Assembly (NCBI GenBank): GCA_035378985.1
Contig: DAOSUR010000013.1
Location: 36,557 to 100,556, forward strand
Direction: 5' to 3'
DNA from: Anaerohalosphaeraceae bacterium
GTDB lineage: Bacteria; Planctomycetota; Phycisphaerae; Sedimentisphaerales; Anaerohalosphaeraceae
Length of the DNA stretch: 64,000 nt
A program made the translations under genes and the position numbers. This document shows, piece by piece, positions 1-9,085 of this stretch. The notes under the pieces were generated by a model. That model did not search any database and was not told where the DNA came from. It was given only the letters and a program-made list of their open reading frames with translations. Positions within the stretch are counted from its first letter, which is position 1. Each line of letters begins with the position of its first letter.

Positions 1-738
1 AGTTTTGACCAGCCGATTTACACGGTTAATGTCGATGCGCTGGGGACTCTTCGGCTTTTGGAGGCGCTGCGGATGATGAAGAAGCCGCCGCGGTTTTATC
101 AGGCCTCCAGCAGCGAAATGTACGGCAAGGTTGCGGAGATCCCCCAGACGGAAAAGACGCCGTTTTATCCCCGAAGTCCCTATGCCTGTGCCAAGGTGTA
201 TGCTTTCTGGCAGACGGTCAATTATCGGGAGGCCTATGGGCTTTTTACCTGCAACGGGATTCTGTTTAACCATGAATCTCCGCGTCGGGGTGAAACGTTT
301 GTGACCCGCAAAATCACGCGGGCGGCCGGACGAATCAAAATGGGCCTGCAGGACAAACTGTATCTGGGGAATCTGGATGCCAGACGAGACTGGGGATTTG
401 CCGGCGATTATGTCGAGGCGATGTGGCGAATGCTTCAGCAGGACCAGCCGGACGATTACGTGGTGGCGACGGGGGAATCGCACTCCGTTCGCGAATTTCT
501 GGATGAAGTCTTCGGCTATCTCGATTTGGACTGGCATCAGTATGTTGAAATTGATCCGCGGTATTTCCGCCCGACGGAGGTGGATGTCCTGCAGGGCGAC
601 GCCTCCAAGGCCCGTGCCCAACTCGGCTGGAAGCCGAAAGTGACCTTCAAACAGCTGGCTCGAATGATGACGGAGGCGGACTTAAAACTGGCGGAAGAAG
701 AAAAGATGCTCAAAGACCACAAAAACAATCGGCGATGA
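1..738 (+). CDS. gmd: GDP-mannose 4,6-dehydratase (5' end outside window)
   Basis: GDP-D-mannose to GDP-4-keto-6-deoxy-D-mannose, the first step to GDP-L-fucose; cytoplasmic. The reading frame is open from base 1, so about the first third of the enzyme (including the Rossmann GxxGxxG) lies upstream and 245 residues are visible. The visible part carries the family segments VDALGTLRLLEALR, SSSEMYG, the Y-x3-K catalytic pair in SPYACAKVYAFW, NHESPRRGETFVTRKI and RDWGFAGDYVEAMW. It overlaps fcl by four bases (ATGA), the usual gmd-fcl arrangement, so the two are translationally coupled. Identification is firm; only the start is unknown. Confidence 0.94.
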   Translation, partial: SFDQPIYTVNVDALGTLRLLEALRMMKKPPRFYQASSSEMYGKVAEIPQTEKTPFYPRSPYACAKVYAFWQTVNYREAYGLFTCNGILFNHESPRRGETFVTRKITRAAGRIKMGLQDKLYLGNLDARRDWGFAGDYVEAMWRMLQQDQPDDYVVATGESHSVREFLDEVFGYLDLDWHQYVEIDPRYFRPTEVDVLQGDASKARAQLGWKPKVTFKQLARMMTEADLKLAEEEKMLKDHKNNRR

Positions 739-1697
739 GCGGATTCTTTGAAACCAAGCGGGTAGTTGTCACCGGCGGAGCGGGCTTTCTGGGCCGCTAT
801 GTCGTGCAGGGCCTTCAGCAGCGGGGCTGCCGGCAGATTCTGGTGCCCCGAAGCGCCCAGTACAATCTGGTGCGGATGGACGATGTGGTGCGGATGCTTG
901 AGCAGATGAAGCCGGATGTGGTGATTCATCTGGCGGCGGTGGTCGGCGGCATCGGCGCCAACCGCAGGCACCCGGGGCGTTTCTTTTATGAAAATCTGAT
1001 GATGGGTGTCCAGCTGATGGAGCAGGCCCGGCTGCACGGGGTCGAAAAGTTCGTCGCTGTCGGCACGATTTGCGCTTATCCGAAGTTTACGCCTGTGCCG
1101 TTTAAGGAAGATGATTTGTGGAACGGCTATCCGGAGGAGACCAACGCCCCCTACGGTCTGGCCAAAAAGATGCTTCTGGTCCAGTCGCAGGCCTATCGGC
1201 AGGAATACGGCTTTCATTCGATTTATCTGCTGCCGGTGAATCTCTACGGCCCCGGCGATAATTTTGACCCGCAAACCAGCCATGTGATTCCGGCCCTGAT
1301 TAAAAAGTGTGTGGATGCCGTCGAGGAAGGCCGGGATTGGATTGAGTGCTGGGGAACCGGACAGGTCTCGCGGGAGTTTCTCTATGCGGCCGATGCCGCC
1401 GAGGGCATCCTGCTGGCGACAGAGTTCTATGACAAGCCCGACCCCGTCAATCTGGGCACGGGCCGGGAAATCACCATTCGGGCCCTGGCGGAAACGATAG
1501 CTGAGCTGACGGGGTTTGACGGAGAAATCCGATGGGATTTCTCTCAGCCCGACGGTCAGCCCCGCCGCTGTCTGGATACAAGTCGGGCGGAAAAGGAATT
1601 CGGCTTTCGCGCCCGCACAGACCTCCGGACCGGTCTGAAGGCGGCGATTGACTGGTATCGAACCCACCGGAATCAATTGCAGTTTGCACGAGGATAA
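735..1697 (+). CDS. fcl: GDP-L-fucose synthase
   Basis: Epimerises and reduces GDP-4-keto-6-deoxy-mannose to GDP-L-fucose with NADPH. 320 residues, normal length. The N-terminal Rossmann motif VTGGAGFLG is at residues 12-20, the short-chain dehydrogenase Y-x3-K pair is Tyr140/Lys144 (APYGLAKKML), and VNLYGPGDNFDPQTSHVIPALI is the typical substrate-region block. The start overlaps the gmd stop. Together with gmd it supplies a fucose donor (or a precursor of another 6-deoxy sugar) to the glycosyltransferases downstream. Confidence 0.95.
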   Translation: MSGFFETKRVVVTGGAGFLGRYVVQGLQQRGCRQILVPRSAQYNLVRMDDVVRMLEQMKPDVVIHLAAVVGGIGANRRHPGRFFYENLMMGVQLMEQARLHGVEKFVAVGTICAYPKFTPVPFKEDDLWNGYPEETNAPYGLAKKMLLVQSQAYRQEYGFHSIYLLPVNLYGPGDNFDPQTSHVIPALIKKCVDAVEEGRDWIECWGTGQVSREFLYAADAAEGILLATEFYDKPDPVNLGTGREITIRALAETIAELTGFDGEIRWDFSQPDGQPRRCLDTSRAEKEFGFRARTDLRTGLKAAIDWYRTHRNQLQFARG

Positions 1698-1704
1698 CCA
1701 ACCG

Positions 1705-2661
1705 ATGACAGCCAAATCTTTTGCTCTGATCGGCGCCTGCGGATATATCGCACCGCGGCATTTGCAGGCCATTCGGGATACCGGCAACACGCTGGTGGCG
1801 GCTCTGGACCGCAGCGATTCAGCAGGGGTGCTCGATTCCTACTTCCCCGATGCCCGTTTCTTTACGGAGTTCGAACGGTTTGACCGCCATCTGGAAAAAC
1901 TGCGCCGCAAAGGGGAAGGGGTCCACTATGTTTCCATCTGCTCACCGAATTATCTGCACGACGCCCATGTGCGGTTTGCCCTGCGGATTGGGGCGGATGC
2001 GATTTGCGAAAAGCCGCTGGTGATTAATCCGTGGAACGCTGTTGCCCTGGGGGAACTGGAAAAAGAGTCAGGCCGCCGCATTCATACCATTATGCAGCTG
2101 CGGCTTCATCCGGCCATCCGCCGGCTCAAAGAACAGGTCGAACAGGGCCCGCCCGGCAAAATCTATGATGTGGAGGTGACCTACATTACCGCCCGCGGGC
2201 AATGGTATCTGGTCTCCTGGAAAGGCGATGAAAGCAAGTCCGGCGGCATCGCCGCCAACATCGGCATTCATTTTTTTGACATGCTCGCCTGGATTTTCGG
2301 GACGGTCAAGACCAATACGGTGCATTTGTATGAGCCGCAGCGGGCTGCCGGCTATCTGGAGCTGGAGCGGGCCCGGGTACGGTGGTTTTTGTCCGTGAAT
2401 CGAAACGACCTGCCTTTTGAATGGGTGCCGGGCAAAGCGGCGACCTTTCGGTCCATTCGTGTGGACGGCGGAGAAGTGGAGTTCTCCGGCGGCTTTACCG
2501 ACCTGCATACGGAAAGCTACCGAAAAATCCTGGCCGGCGAAGGATTCGGCTGGCAGGAGGTGATGCCCTCGCTGGAGATGGTTTATACCATTCGCCACAG
2601 TCAGCCCACCGGCTGCAAAGGCGATTATCACCCGATGCTGATCCGGCTGAAGGCCGATTGA
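1705..2661 (+). CDS. wlbA: WlbA/WbpB-like UDP-N-acetylglucosaminuronate 3-dehydrogenase (Gfo/Idh/MocA)
   Basis: Expected to oxidise C3 of UDP-GlcNAcA to the 3-keto sugar with NAD+, making the substrate for the PLP aminotransferase at 3354. 318 residues. The Rossmann start FALIGACGYIAPRHLQAI carries the GxxG variant typical of the WlbA/WbpB group, followed by CSPNYLH and the family EKP motif (CEKPLVINPWN). The ATG at 1705 is preceded by AGGA at 1691-1694; an in-frame ATG at 1648 would run 50 bases into fcl and is not preferred. The specific substrate is inferred from the next two genes and the 6-dehydrogenase at 5951; the superfamily is certain. Confidence 0.86.
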   Translation: MTAKSFALIGACGYIAPRHLQAIRDTGNTLVAALDRSDSAGVLDSYFPDARFFTEFERFDRHLEKLRRKGEGVHYVSICSPNYLHDAHVRFALRIGADAICEKPLVINPWNAVALGELEKESGRRIHTIMQLRLHPAIRRLKEQVEQGPPGKIYDVEVTYITARGQWYLVSWKGDESKSGGIAANIGIHFFDMLAWIFGTVKTNTVHLYEPQRAAGYLELERARVRWFLSVNRNDLPFEWVPGKAATFRSIRVDGGEVEFSGGFTDLHTESYRKILAGEGFGWQEVMPSLEMVYTIRHSQPTGCKGDYHPMLIRLKAD

Positions 2662-2669
2662 TTCAATCT

Positions 2670-3332
2670 ATGAACGAACCGGCAAAACCTTATTTTGTGC
2701 ATCCGACGGCCGTGGTGGATGAGCCCTGCACTATCGGAGCAGGCACAAAAATCTGGCATTTTTGCCATATCTGCCGAGGGGCTGTGATCGGGTCAGAATG
2801 TATCCTCGGCCAGAATGTCTTTGTGGCCTCCGGCGCCGTCATCGGCAATCGCGTCAAAATTCAGAACAATGTCTCCGTGTACGAAGGAGTGACGCTGGAG
2901 GACGACGTCTTTTTGGGTCCCAGCTGCGTGCTGACCAATGTTTCCAATCCGCGTTCTCAGGTGCTTCGGCACGGACTGTATGAGAAGACGCTGATTCGCC
3001 GCGGGGCAACCGTCGGCGCCAATGCAACCATTGTCTGCGGCGTCACGCTCGGACGATACGCTTTTATTGCGGCCGGTGCAGTCGTCACGAAAGATGTTCC
3101 CGATTACGGCTTCGTGGCAGGTGTTCCCGCCCGCCTGAAAGGGTGGATGAGCCGCCACGGTCATCTCTTGCGAAAGCCCAATGCGGAGGGTATTCTGGTC
3201 TGTCCGGAAAGCGGCTATCGGTATCGGGAAGTGGAACCCGGCCGGCTGCGGTGTCTGGATTTGGATGAGAATTCGCCGCTGCCGCCGGAACTGTCCGTCG
3301 GGCGAAGGCCGTATCGGGATTTCAAACTGTAA
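2670..3332 (+). CDS. wlbB: WlbB/WbpD-like UDP-3-amino-sugar N-acetyltransferase, left-handed beta-helix
   Basis: Acetyl-CoA dependent N-acetylation of the 3-amino group made by the aminotransferase at 3354. 220 residues. Residues 8-165 are hexapeptide repeats (for example TIGAGTKIWHF, VIGNRVKIQNN, GATVGANATIVCG, FIAAGAVVTKDV), ending with VAGVPARLKGW as in other LbH acetyltransferases. A C-terminal extension with CPESG and RCLDLDE resembles a small zinc-ribbon-like tail often seen on this subgroup; only two cysteines are visible, so metal binding is doubtful. The start at 2670 lies eight bases after the previous stop without a clear ribosome binding site, which suggests coupling. Confidence 0.88.
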   Translation: MNEPAKPYFVHPTAVVDEPCTIGAGTKIWHFCHICRGAVIGSECILGQNVFVASGAVIGNRVKIQNNVSVYEGVTLEDDVFLGPSCVLTNVSNPRSQVLRHGLYEKTLIRRGATVGANATIVCGVTLGRYAFIAAGAVVTKDVPDYGFVAGVPARLKGWMSRHGHLLRKPNAEGILVCPESGYRYREVEPGRLRCLDLDENSPLPPELSVGRRPYRDFKL

Positions 3333-3353
3333 AATGAAGAAATTGAGGTGAAC

Positions 3354-4454
3354 ATGCAGGTTCCTTTGCTGGATTTAAAAGCCCAGTACCAAATGATTCG
3401 CCGGCAGGTGCTGGCTCAGATTAACGAAGTGCTCGATTCGCAGGTCTGCATCGGCGGACCGAAGGTCGAGCAGCTCGAAAAAGAAATTGCGCAGCTGTGC
3501 GGCTGCCGCTATGCCGTGGGGGTTTCCAGCGGCACGGATGCCATCTTAAACAGTCTGATGAGTCTGGAAATCGGTCCGGGGGATGAGGTCATCACCACTC
3601 CCTTTACCTTTTTTGCAACGGCCGGCTGCATCGCCCGGGTCGGCGCCAGACCCGTTTTTGTTGATATCGACCCGGTTACCTTCAACATCAACCCGGCCCT
3701 GATTGAGCGGGCGATTACCTCCCGCACCAAGGCCGTTATGCCGGTGCATCTGTTTGGACAGATGGCGGATATGGACCCGATTCTGCGGATTGCCGGCCGG
3801 GCTTCGCTGGCGGTGATTGAAGATGCCGCTCAGGCAATTTCCGCAACCTATAAGGGACGGCGGGCGGGCAGTCTCGGTACCTGCGGCTGTTTTTCCTTCT
3901 TCCCGAGCAAGAATCTGGGCGGCATCGGCGACGGCGGAATGGTTGTCACCAATGACCAGGCCCTGTATCAGCGGCTGATGATTCTGCGCAATCACGGCAG
4001 CCAGCCCAAATATTACCACAAATACATCGGCGGCAATTTTCGGCTGGACCCGATTCAGGCGGCGGCCCTGCTGGTCAAGCTGCCGTATCTGGACCAGTGG
4101 TCGCAGGCCCGGCGGATGAATGCGGCTTATTACACCAGGCGATTTGAAGGGAGCCCCGTCCGCACGCCGGTCATTTCAAAGGATTGTGTTTCCATTTTCA
4201 ATCAGTATGTCATCCGCGTGCCGCGGCGGGATGAGCTGGTTGCTTATCTGAAGGAAAAGCAGATCGGCTGCGAGATTTATTATCCGGTTCCGCTGCATCT
4301 GCAGGAATGCTTTGCCTATCTGGGCGGCAAAGAAGGGGACTGCCCGGAGGCCGAAAAGGCCGCCAAAGAGGTTCTGGCTTTGCCGATTTATCCGGAACTG
4401 ACGGATGAGATGAAAGAGTATGTTGTCCAGACCATTCTTGCGTTTTACAGCTGA
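3354..4454 (+). CDS. wlbC: WlbC/WbpE-like DegT/DnrJ/EryC1 aminotransferase
   Basis: PLP-dependent transamination of the 3-keto-hexuronate, following WlbA. About 366 residues. Family hallmarks are SGTDAILNSL, PFTFFATAGC, the VIEDAAQA block and the PLP-lysine region FSFFPSKNLGGIGDGGMV. The C-terminal CEIYYPVPLHLQECF is the usual substrate loop of UDP-sugar members. ATG 3354 is chosen; a GTG two codons earlier (3348) is a real alternative, because the GAGGTG ribosome-binding stretch overlaps it. With wlbA and wlbB just upstream, the pathway to UDP-2,3-diacetamido-2,3-dideoxy-glucuronate is nearly complete in one run. Confidence 0.92.
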   Translation: MQVPLLDLKAQYQMIRRQVLAQINEVLDSQVCIGGPKVEQLEKEIAQLCGCRYAVGVSSGTDAILNSLMSLEIGPGDEVITTPFTFFATAGCIARVGARPVFVDIDPVTFNINPALIERAITSRTKAVMPVHLFGQMADMDPILRIAGRASLAVIEDAAQAISATYKGRRAGSLGTCGCFSFFPSKNLGGIGDGGMVVTNDQALYQRLMILRNHGSQPKYYHKYIGGNFRLDPIQAAALLVKLPYLDQWSQARRMNAAYYTRRFEGSPVRTPVISKDCVSIFNQYVIRVPRRDELVAYLKEKQIGCEIYYPVPLHLQECFAYLGGKEGDCPEAEKAAKEVLALPIYPELTDEMKEYVVQTILAFYS

Positions 4455-4560
4455 AGGTTTCTCCAGCAGGGTGTGTAATGCCCCGGTGATTTGTTAAAGA
4501 TGTTGTTTGGCTGATCACGAAGGGCTTTTAGGAAGGATTTAATCAAGAAAGGAGGTCGTG

Positions 4561-5937
4561 ATGAAGCGGTTTTGGACGGCGGTGATGGGGATTGGAATGT
4601 TGGCAGGATCGGCAGCGGCGGACTTGACAAGATTTCCTTTGTGTACAGCCGGGGGAATTCAGGATTATCCGGCTTTTGACGGAGCTGCGGCGGTCTGGCA
4701 GGATTTTAGAGACGGCAGTGTGAATGCCAATCTTTACGGCTACAGTTTTTCTGAGCCCAATGAACTGGTGATTTGCACGGCTCCTCAGGAACAGGCATCG
4801 CCCTCCGTCAGCGGCCCTATCGTCGTCTGGCAGGATATGCGCAGCGGCAATTATGACATTTATGGTTTTGATTTGCGAACTCGTCAGGAGTTTGCGATTT
4901 GCACCAGCAGCGCTGCTCAGATGAATCCCCGTGTGAGCGGTTCCATTGTGGTCTGGCAGGACTATCGGGCCGGAAATTGGGATGTATATGGATACAATCT
5001 GGAGACCGGCGTGGAATTTGTGATTTCCAACGGTCCGGCCTTTGAAGGATACCCCGTGATTGACGGGATGTGGGTGGCCTGGGTGGACTTGCGGAACGAA
5101 GGCAACTGGGATATTTACGCCAAACATCTTCAGTCCGGCCAGGAAACGGCCGTCTGTACGCATTCCGCCGTGCAGTTTCGTCCGTCTGTCAGCGGCGGAC
5201 TTGTTGTCTGGCAGAAGGAGCGGAACAAAAATACAACCGGTGTGGATGTGTATGCCCGCCGCCTTCCGGATGGACCGGAATTTGCAGTTTGCCAGGCGGC
5301 CGGCGACCAGATTCTGCCGGTTATTCAGGGTTCTATGGTGGTCTGGGAGGATTATCGAAACGGCACCTCTAACGCGGATATCTATGCGTGCAATCTGGCG
5401 ACAGGGGCTTTTCTGGAGGTGGATACGCGATCGGGTCTTCAACTGCGTCCGGTGGTCTGGGGCAGTCGAATAATTTGGCGAAGCGGAGATGACCTTTTTT
5501 ATGCCGATGTGCCCGTGCCGACTGTTCTGACCATTCTTTCTCCAAACGGCGGAGAAATGTTTTTGGCGGGCACAGAGGCCCCGATACGCTGGCAGACCGA
5601 AGGGCCTTCGCCTGCGTACATCCGGATTGTCTATTCAGCGGATAACGGCAGCACCTGGAACCTGATTACTCCCGGTGTTCTTAATACGGGTGAATATCTG
5701 TGGCAGCCCCTGCCGCATTTGGATTCAACGGCATGTTTGATTCGCATCGGTGATTCGGCTGATTCGTTGATAACGGACACAAGCGATGCAGCTTTTACGA
5801 TTTTTCAATGCGAAAGCTCTCTGACGGCGGATTTGGATGGGGACTGTTTTGTGGGTCTGTCCGATTTTTCTGTGTTGGCAAACCAATGGCTCCGCTGCGG
5901 CAATCCGTATGACCCGCAGTGGCGTCTGGAAAAATAA
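4561..5937 (+). CDS. Secreted beta-propeller protein with Ig-like domain and C-terminal dockerin-like segment
   Basis: 458 residues, exported. Residues 1-21 form a signal peptide ending SAAA. Residues about 25-320 hold six to seven blades with the repeating core VVWQDYR-x-G-N-x-D-I/V-Y and an EFAIC-type strand, as in TolB/Methanosarcina-surface-type propellers. Residues about 330-415 begin LTILSPNGGE and contain YSADNGSTW, an Ig-like module common in planctomycete surface proteins. The end (DLDGDCFVGLSDFSVLANQW) is a single dockerin-like calcium motif. A strong ribosome binding site (AAAGGAGGT, 4548-4556) fixes ATG 4561. Function unknown; it interrupts the nucleotide-sugar genes and may be exported with, or bind, the polysaccharide. 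Confidence 0.85.
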   Translation: MKRFWTAVMGIGMLAGSAAADLTRFPLCTAGGIQDYPAFDGAAAVWQDFRDGSVNANLYGYSFSEPNELVICTAPQEQASPSVSGPIVVWQDMRSGNYDIYGFDLRTRQEFAICTSSAAQMNPRVSGSIVVWQDYRAGNWDVYGYNLETGVEFVISNGPAFEGYPVIDGMWVAWVDLRNEGNWDIYAKHLQSGQETAVCTHSAVQFRPSVSGGLVVWQKERNKNTTGVDVYARRLPDGPEFAVCQAAGDQILPVIQGSMVVWEDYRNGTSNADIYACNLATGAFLEVDTRSGLQLRPVVWGSRIIWRSGDDLFYADVPVPTVLTILSPNGGEMFLAGTEAPIRWQTEGPSPAYIRIVYSADNGSTWNLITPGVLNTGEYLWQPLPHLDSTACLIRIGDSADSLITDTSDAAFTIFQCESSLTADLDGDCFVGLSDFSVLANQWLRCGNPYDPQWRLEK

Positions 5938-5950
5938 ATGATAAGGAAAG

Positions 5951-7270
5951 ATGACTATGGACAGTCTGGAGAAAAAGATTGCGAGTAAAAAGGTTGTGGT
6001 GGGAGTTCTCGGCTTGGGCTATGTGGGGCTGCCGCTGGCCCGGGAATTTGCTTTGTCGGGCGTGAAGGTGCTCGGTTTTGATATTGATGAAAAAAAAGTC
6101 AAGATTCTCAATTCCGGCCGAAGCATCATCAAGAATGTACCCCATGAAGTCGTCCGCAAGATGGTCAAAAGCGGAAAGTTCACTGCCACATCCGATATGT
6201 CCCAGATTCGCAAGGCCGATGCGGTCCTGATTTGCGTGCCGACGCCGCTGACGCCCAATCGTGAACCGGATATGCAGTATGTCGAAGGCAGCTGCCGCAC
6301 CATTGCCAAATATCTGCGAAAAGGCCATCTGATTTCTCTGGAAAGCACGACCTATCCGGGCACCACACGGGAACTGATGAAGCCGATTCTGGAGGCAACG
6401 GGTCTGAAAGCCGGCAAGGATTTTTATCTGGCCTTTTCGCCGGAACGCGAGGACCCGGGCAATAAACAGTATACCACTCGCACGATTCCCAAAGTAGTCG
6501 GCGGTTTGACCCCCAAATGCCGGCAGCTGGCGCATCAATTGTACTCGCTGGCTATCCAGAAAATGGTGCCGGTTTCCTCGGTGGAGGCGGCGGAGGCAAC
6601 CAAGATTCTCGAAAATGTCTATCGGTGCATCAATATTGCGATGGTCAACGAACTGAAGATGGTTTTCGACCGGATGGGCATTGACGTCTGGGAGGTCATA
6701 CGGGCGGCCAGCACCAAACCCTTCGGCTATCATCCGTTTTATCCCGGGCCCGGGCTGGGCGGCCACTGCATCCCGATTGACCCGTTCTATCTGACCTGGA
6801 AGGCCCGGCAATACGGAATGGCCACGCGGTTTATCGAGCTGGCCGGCGAGATTAACACGAGTATGCCCCATTATGTGGTTCACAAGGTAATGGAGGCACT
6901 CAATGAGCGGAAGAAGAGCTTGAAGGGCTCCAAAGTCCTCGTGCTCGGGCTGGCTTACAAGCCGGATATCGATGATGTGCGGGAATCGCCGTCGCTGGAG
7001 CTGATTGAGCTGCTTCAGGAGCGGGGGGCGAAAGTGGACTATAACGACCCGTATGTGCCGAAAACCCACAAGATGCGGGAATATGATTTGAAGATGACCA
7101 GCCGGCCGCTGTCGGCGGCGATGCTTCGTTCCTACGACTGCGTGCTGATTTCCACCAACCACAGCTGCTATGATTACGCCTGGATTGTCAAACATGCCAA
7201 GCTGGTAGTGGATACCCGCAACGCTACCGCCGCCGTCAAATCCGGCCGCAGCAAAATCGTCAAGGCGTGA
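5951..7270 (+). CDS. wbpA: UDP-N-acetylhexosamine 6-dehydrogenase (WbpA/WecC family)
   Basis: Oxidises C6 of a UDP-HexNAc to the uronate with two NAD+. 439 residues. N-terminal Rossmann GLGYVGLPLAREFA, then CVPTPLTPNREPD, STTYPGTTRE and SPEREDPGN; the catalytic cysteine sits in GPGLGGHCIPIDPFYL; the C-terminal UDP-binding domain contains GLAYKPDIDDVRESPS. The SPEREDPGN variant and the linked wlbA-wlbC set point to UDP-GlcNAc rather than UDP-glucose, by analogy with WbpA. ATG 5951 follows AAGGA at 5943-5947; ATG 5957 has a more usual spacing and cannot be excluded. Confidence 0.92.
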   Translation: MTMDSLEKKIASKKVVVGVLGLGYVGLPLAREFALSGVKVLGFDIDEKKVKILNSGRSIIKNVPHEVVRKMVKSGKFTATSDMSQIRKADAVLICVPTPLTPNREPDMQYVEGSCRTIAKYLRKGHLISLESTTYPGTTRELMKPILEATGLKAGKDFYLAFSPEREDPGNKQYTTRTIPKVVGGLTPKCRQLAHQLYSLAIQKMVPVSSVEAAEATKILENVYRCINIAMVNELKMVFDRMGIDVWEVIRAASTKPFGYHPFYPGPGLGGHCIPIDPFYLTWKARQYGMATRFIELAGEINTSMPHYVVHKVMEALNERKKSLKGSKVLVLGLAYKPDIDDVRESPSLELIELLQERGAKVDYNDPYVPKTHKMREYDLKMTSRPLSAAMLRSYDCVLISTNHSCYDYAWIVKHAKLVVDTRNATAAVKSGRSKIVKA

Positions 7271-7418
7271 GAAGAAGGACGGATAAGCCGCGAGAGATAT
7301 TATCGGACTCGGTATTTCTACGGATTTATGATTTGGCCAGTGTGCCGCGAGGGGGGAATATTACGTATCATTTAAAGTGTGGAAACATTTGCGGCACAAT
7401 GTTTGAAACGAGGCCGAT

Positions 7419-9074
7419 ATGAAGACTTATAAAATGATTGATATGGCTGCCATTTTGGCGGCAGCGATTTTTGTAGGCTATGCCGGGGTGGTTTTGTTTT
7501 ATCCGGAAACTGCGATGTCTGAGCCGGCGGTAGCGGCTGAACGGCCGACTTTTTCTGCAGCTCCGACTGCCTTGCCGCTTTCAATGGATTCTGCAGAGGA
7601 ATTCACTCCCGAAACTCCTGTTTTTGCGGCAGATGTTTCGGATACGGTTGAGCCCCTTTTGGGCCGGAGCGAAAGTGAATCGGATGTTTTTTATATCCGT
7701 TCGCCGGAGGGCACTCAGGTTCTCGAGGGTTCGGCTTATGCCCTTGCGGCATCCGCCGCCGATGATGATGATTTACACAGCTCAGGCGGTTCGAGTTCTT
7801 CCGTCTCATCATCATCATCATCTTCTTCTTCTTCTTCTTCTTCATCTTCTTCTGGTTCTTCCTCTTCGGCCGGCGGTGCCGGTAAGAAAAATGACACTTC
7901 TGCAGCAGCCGCTTCTAATACCAGTTCTTCCCAACAGACATCTTCCGTCGGAAACGGTGCAGGAACTCTTTTGTTGGAGGAAGAAAAGGAGCCAACGGAT
8001 TGGATTCTCAAGGAGGGTATCCGCGGGGGTTTTATGTCGTCAACCCAAGGAAATCTTTCAAAGATACCCCGTTATGTAAATCTGGCCAAGACTCTCGGTC
8101 TGAATACTGTGATTGTTTACGGCTGCTCTTTTGCGGAAACCCCCAAACACTTGAATTATTATCGTGAATGGTTTCGGCTTTGCAATCAGTCCGGTCTTCA
8201 CATCTTTGCTTTTTATCCATGGCAGCCGCCGGCGGATAACGCTTGCCGCAAAGTTGTTTTTGCAGATGGGACAGAGGGGATTTTCCCTTGTCCGCTGGAT
8301 TCGAAGTTATGGAGACAGTATCTGACTGCGGATATGGCAAATCGGCTTGCCAAGGTTTCCGTTGAATCGCCCTCTTTGGCTTTTGATGGATTTTTCATTG
8401 ATATGGAGCAGTACCGGACAGAGGAGGAGGAAGCGGACCGCAAGCAGTATTCCTACGACACCTGTTTTTGTGATTCCTGTTTTTCTTCTTTTCTTTTTAC
8501 GCAGGGATACACCGGTTCGACACTTCCCCCCGTTGAAAAGAAAGCACGGAAGCAATGGCTTTCTCAAAGAGGTTTGCTTGAAGCTTATTTTGCCTATCTA
8601 AGTTCAGAGGTTCAGGCGAAGGCCTCTGAGCTGAGGAAGAATATCCACGCGGTGAATCCGAAACTGCTCTTTGGCGTATATCCAGCCCTTACGGAGACAA
8701 ATTGGGTTCTGCAGGCGCTGATGAGGGGGCTTTGTGAGGATTCCTATCCCGTTATTTCTTTTACGACGGATACATACGGTTATTTTACCGTTCCCTGGGG
8801 TGCTGACCGGATTCCGAATGATCTGGACGCATATTTTCAGAAATATAATATTCGAGGGCTCTATGCGGCGGGGTATTTGCTGCGGGCTTATAAAAGTTCT
8901 GAATTGACGGGTCATCTGATCAAGTCGGCACAGCGGGCCCATGGGTATTGGATTTATCGGATTCCTCAGCTGGTGGATGAGGATATTCCCTCTTCCGAAA
9001 AACTTCTGGAGGGGAGCCGGGCGGACTATCAACAAGCCATTCGGGCAGCCAATGCGGCAATTCAAAAACCTTAG
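7419..9074 (+). CDS. Membrane-anchored protein: serine-rich linker plus putative glycoside-hydrolase-like TIM barrel
   Basis: 551 residues. Residues 8-28 form an uncleaved-looking signal anchor (MAAILAAAIFVGYAGVVLF). Residues about 29-185 are low complexity, with a pure serine run near 125-150. Residues about 190-551 look like a (beta/alpha)8 glycosidase-like domain: IRGGFMSS, GLNTVIVYGC, HIFAFYPWQPP, a strand ending DGFFIDMEQY whose acidic residues are plausible catalytic or ligand positions, then a CFCDSC pair-like motif seen in other planctomycete putative glycosidases. Its place inside the polymer locus suggests trimming or recognition of the exported glycan. Enzyme activity is inferred; I cannot assign a GH family. 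Confidence 0.7.
   Translation: MKTYKMIDMAAILAAAIFVGYAGVVLFYPETAMSEPAVAAERPTFSAAPTALPLSMDSAEEFTPETPVFAADVSDTVEPLLGRSESESDVFYIRSPEGTQVLEGSAYALAASAADDDDLHSSGGSSSSVSSSSSSSSSSSSSSSSGSSSSAGGAGKKNDTSAAAASNTSSSQQTSSVGNGAGTLLLEEEKEPTDWILKEGIRGGFMSSTQGNLSKIPRYVNLAKTLGLNTVIVYGCSFAETPKHLNYYREWFRLCNQSGLHIFAFYPWQPPADNACRKVVFADGTEGIFPCPLDSKLWRQYLTADMANRLAKVSVESPSLAFDGFFIDMEQYRTEEEEADRKQYSYDTCFCDSCFSSFLFTQGYTGSTLPPVEKKARKQWLSQRGLLEAYFAYLSSEVQAKASELRKNIHAVNPKLLFGVYPALTETNWVLQALMRGLCEDSYPVISFTTDTYGYFTVPWGADRIPNDLDAYFQKYNIRGLYAAGYLLRAYKSSELTGHLIKSAQRAHGYWIYRIPQLVDEDIPSSEKLLEGSRADYQQAIRAANAAIQKP
7793..7866 (+). repeat. Trinucleotide (TCA/TCT) microsatellite encoding a serine run
   Basis: Within the serine-rich protein, blocks of TCA repeats followed by TCT repeats encode an almost unbroken run of serines. 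Slippage here would change linker length in steps of one residue without breaking the frame. Confidence 0.9.
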
Positions 9075-9085
9075 CACCGGAGTTT

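Noticed and set aside
7341..7398. TGTGCCGC / GCGGCACA inverted repeat upstream of the serine-rich gene
   Set aside because: Arms of eight bases are 42 bases apart with no further symmetry; likely chance.
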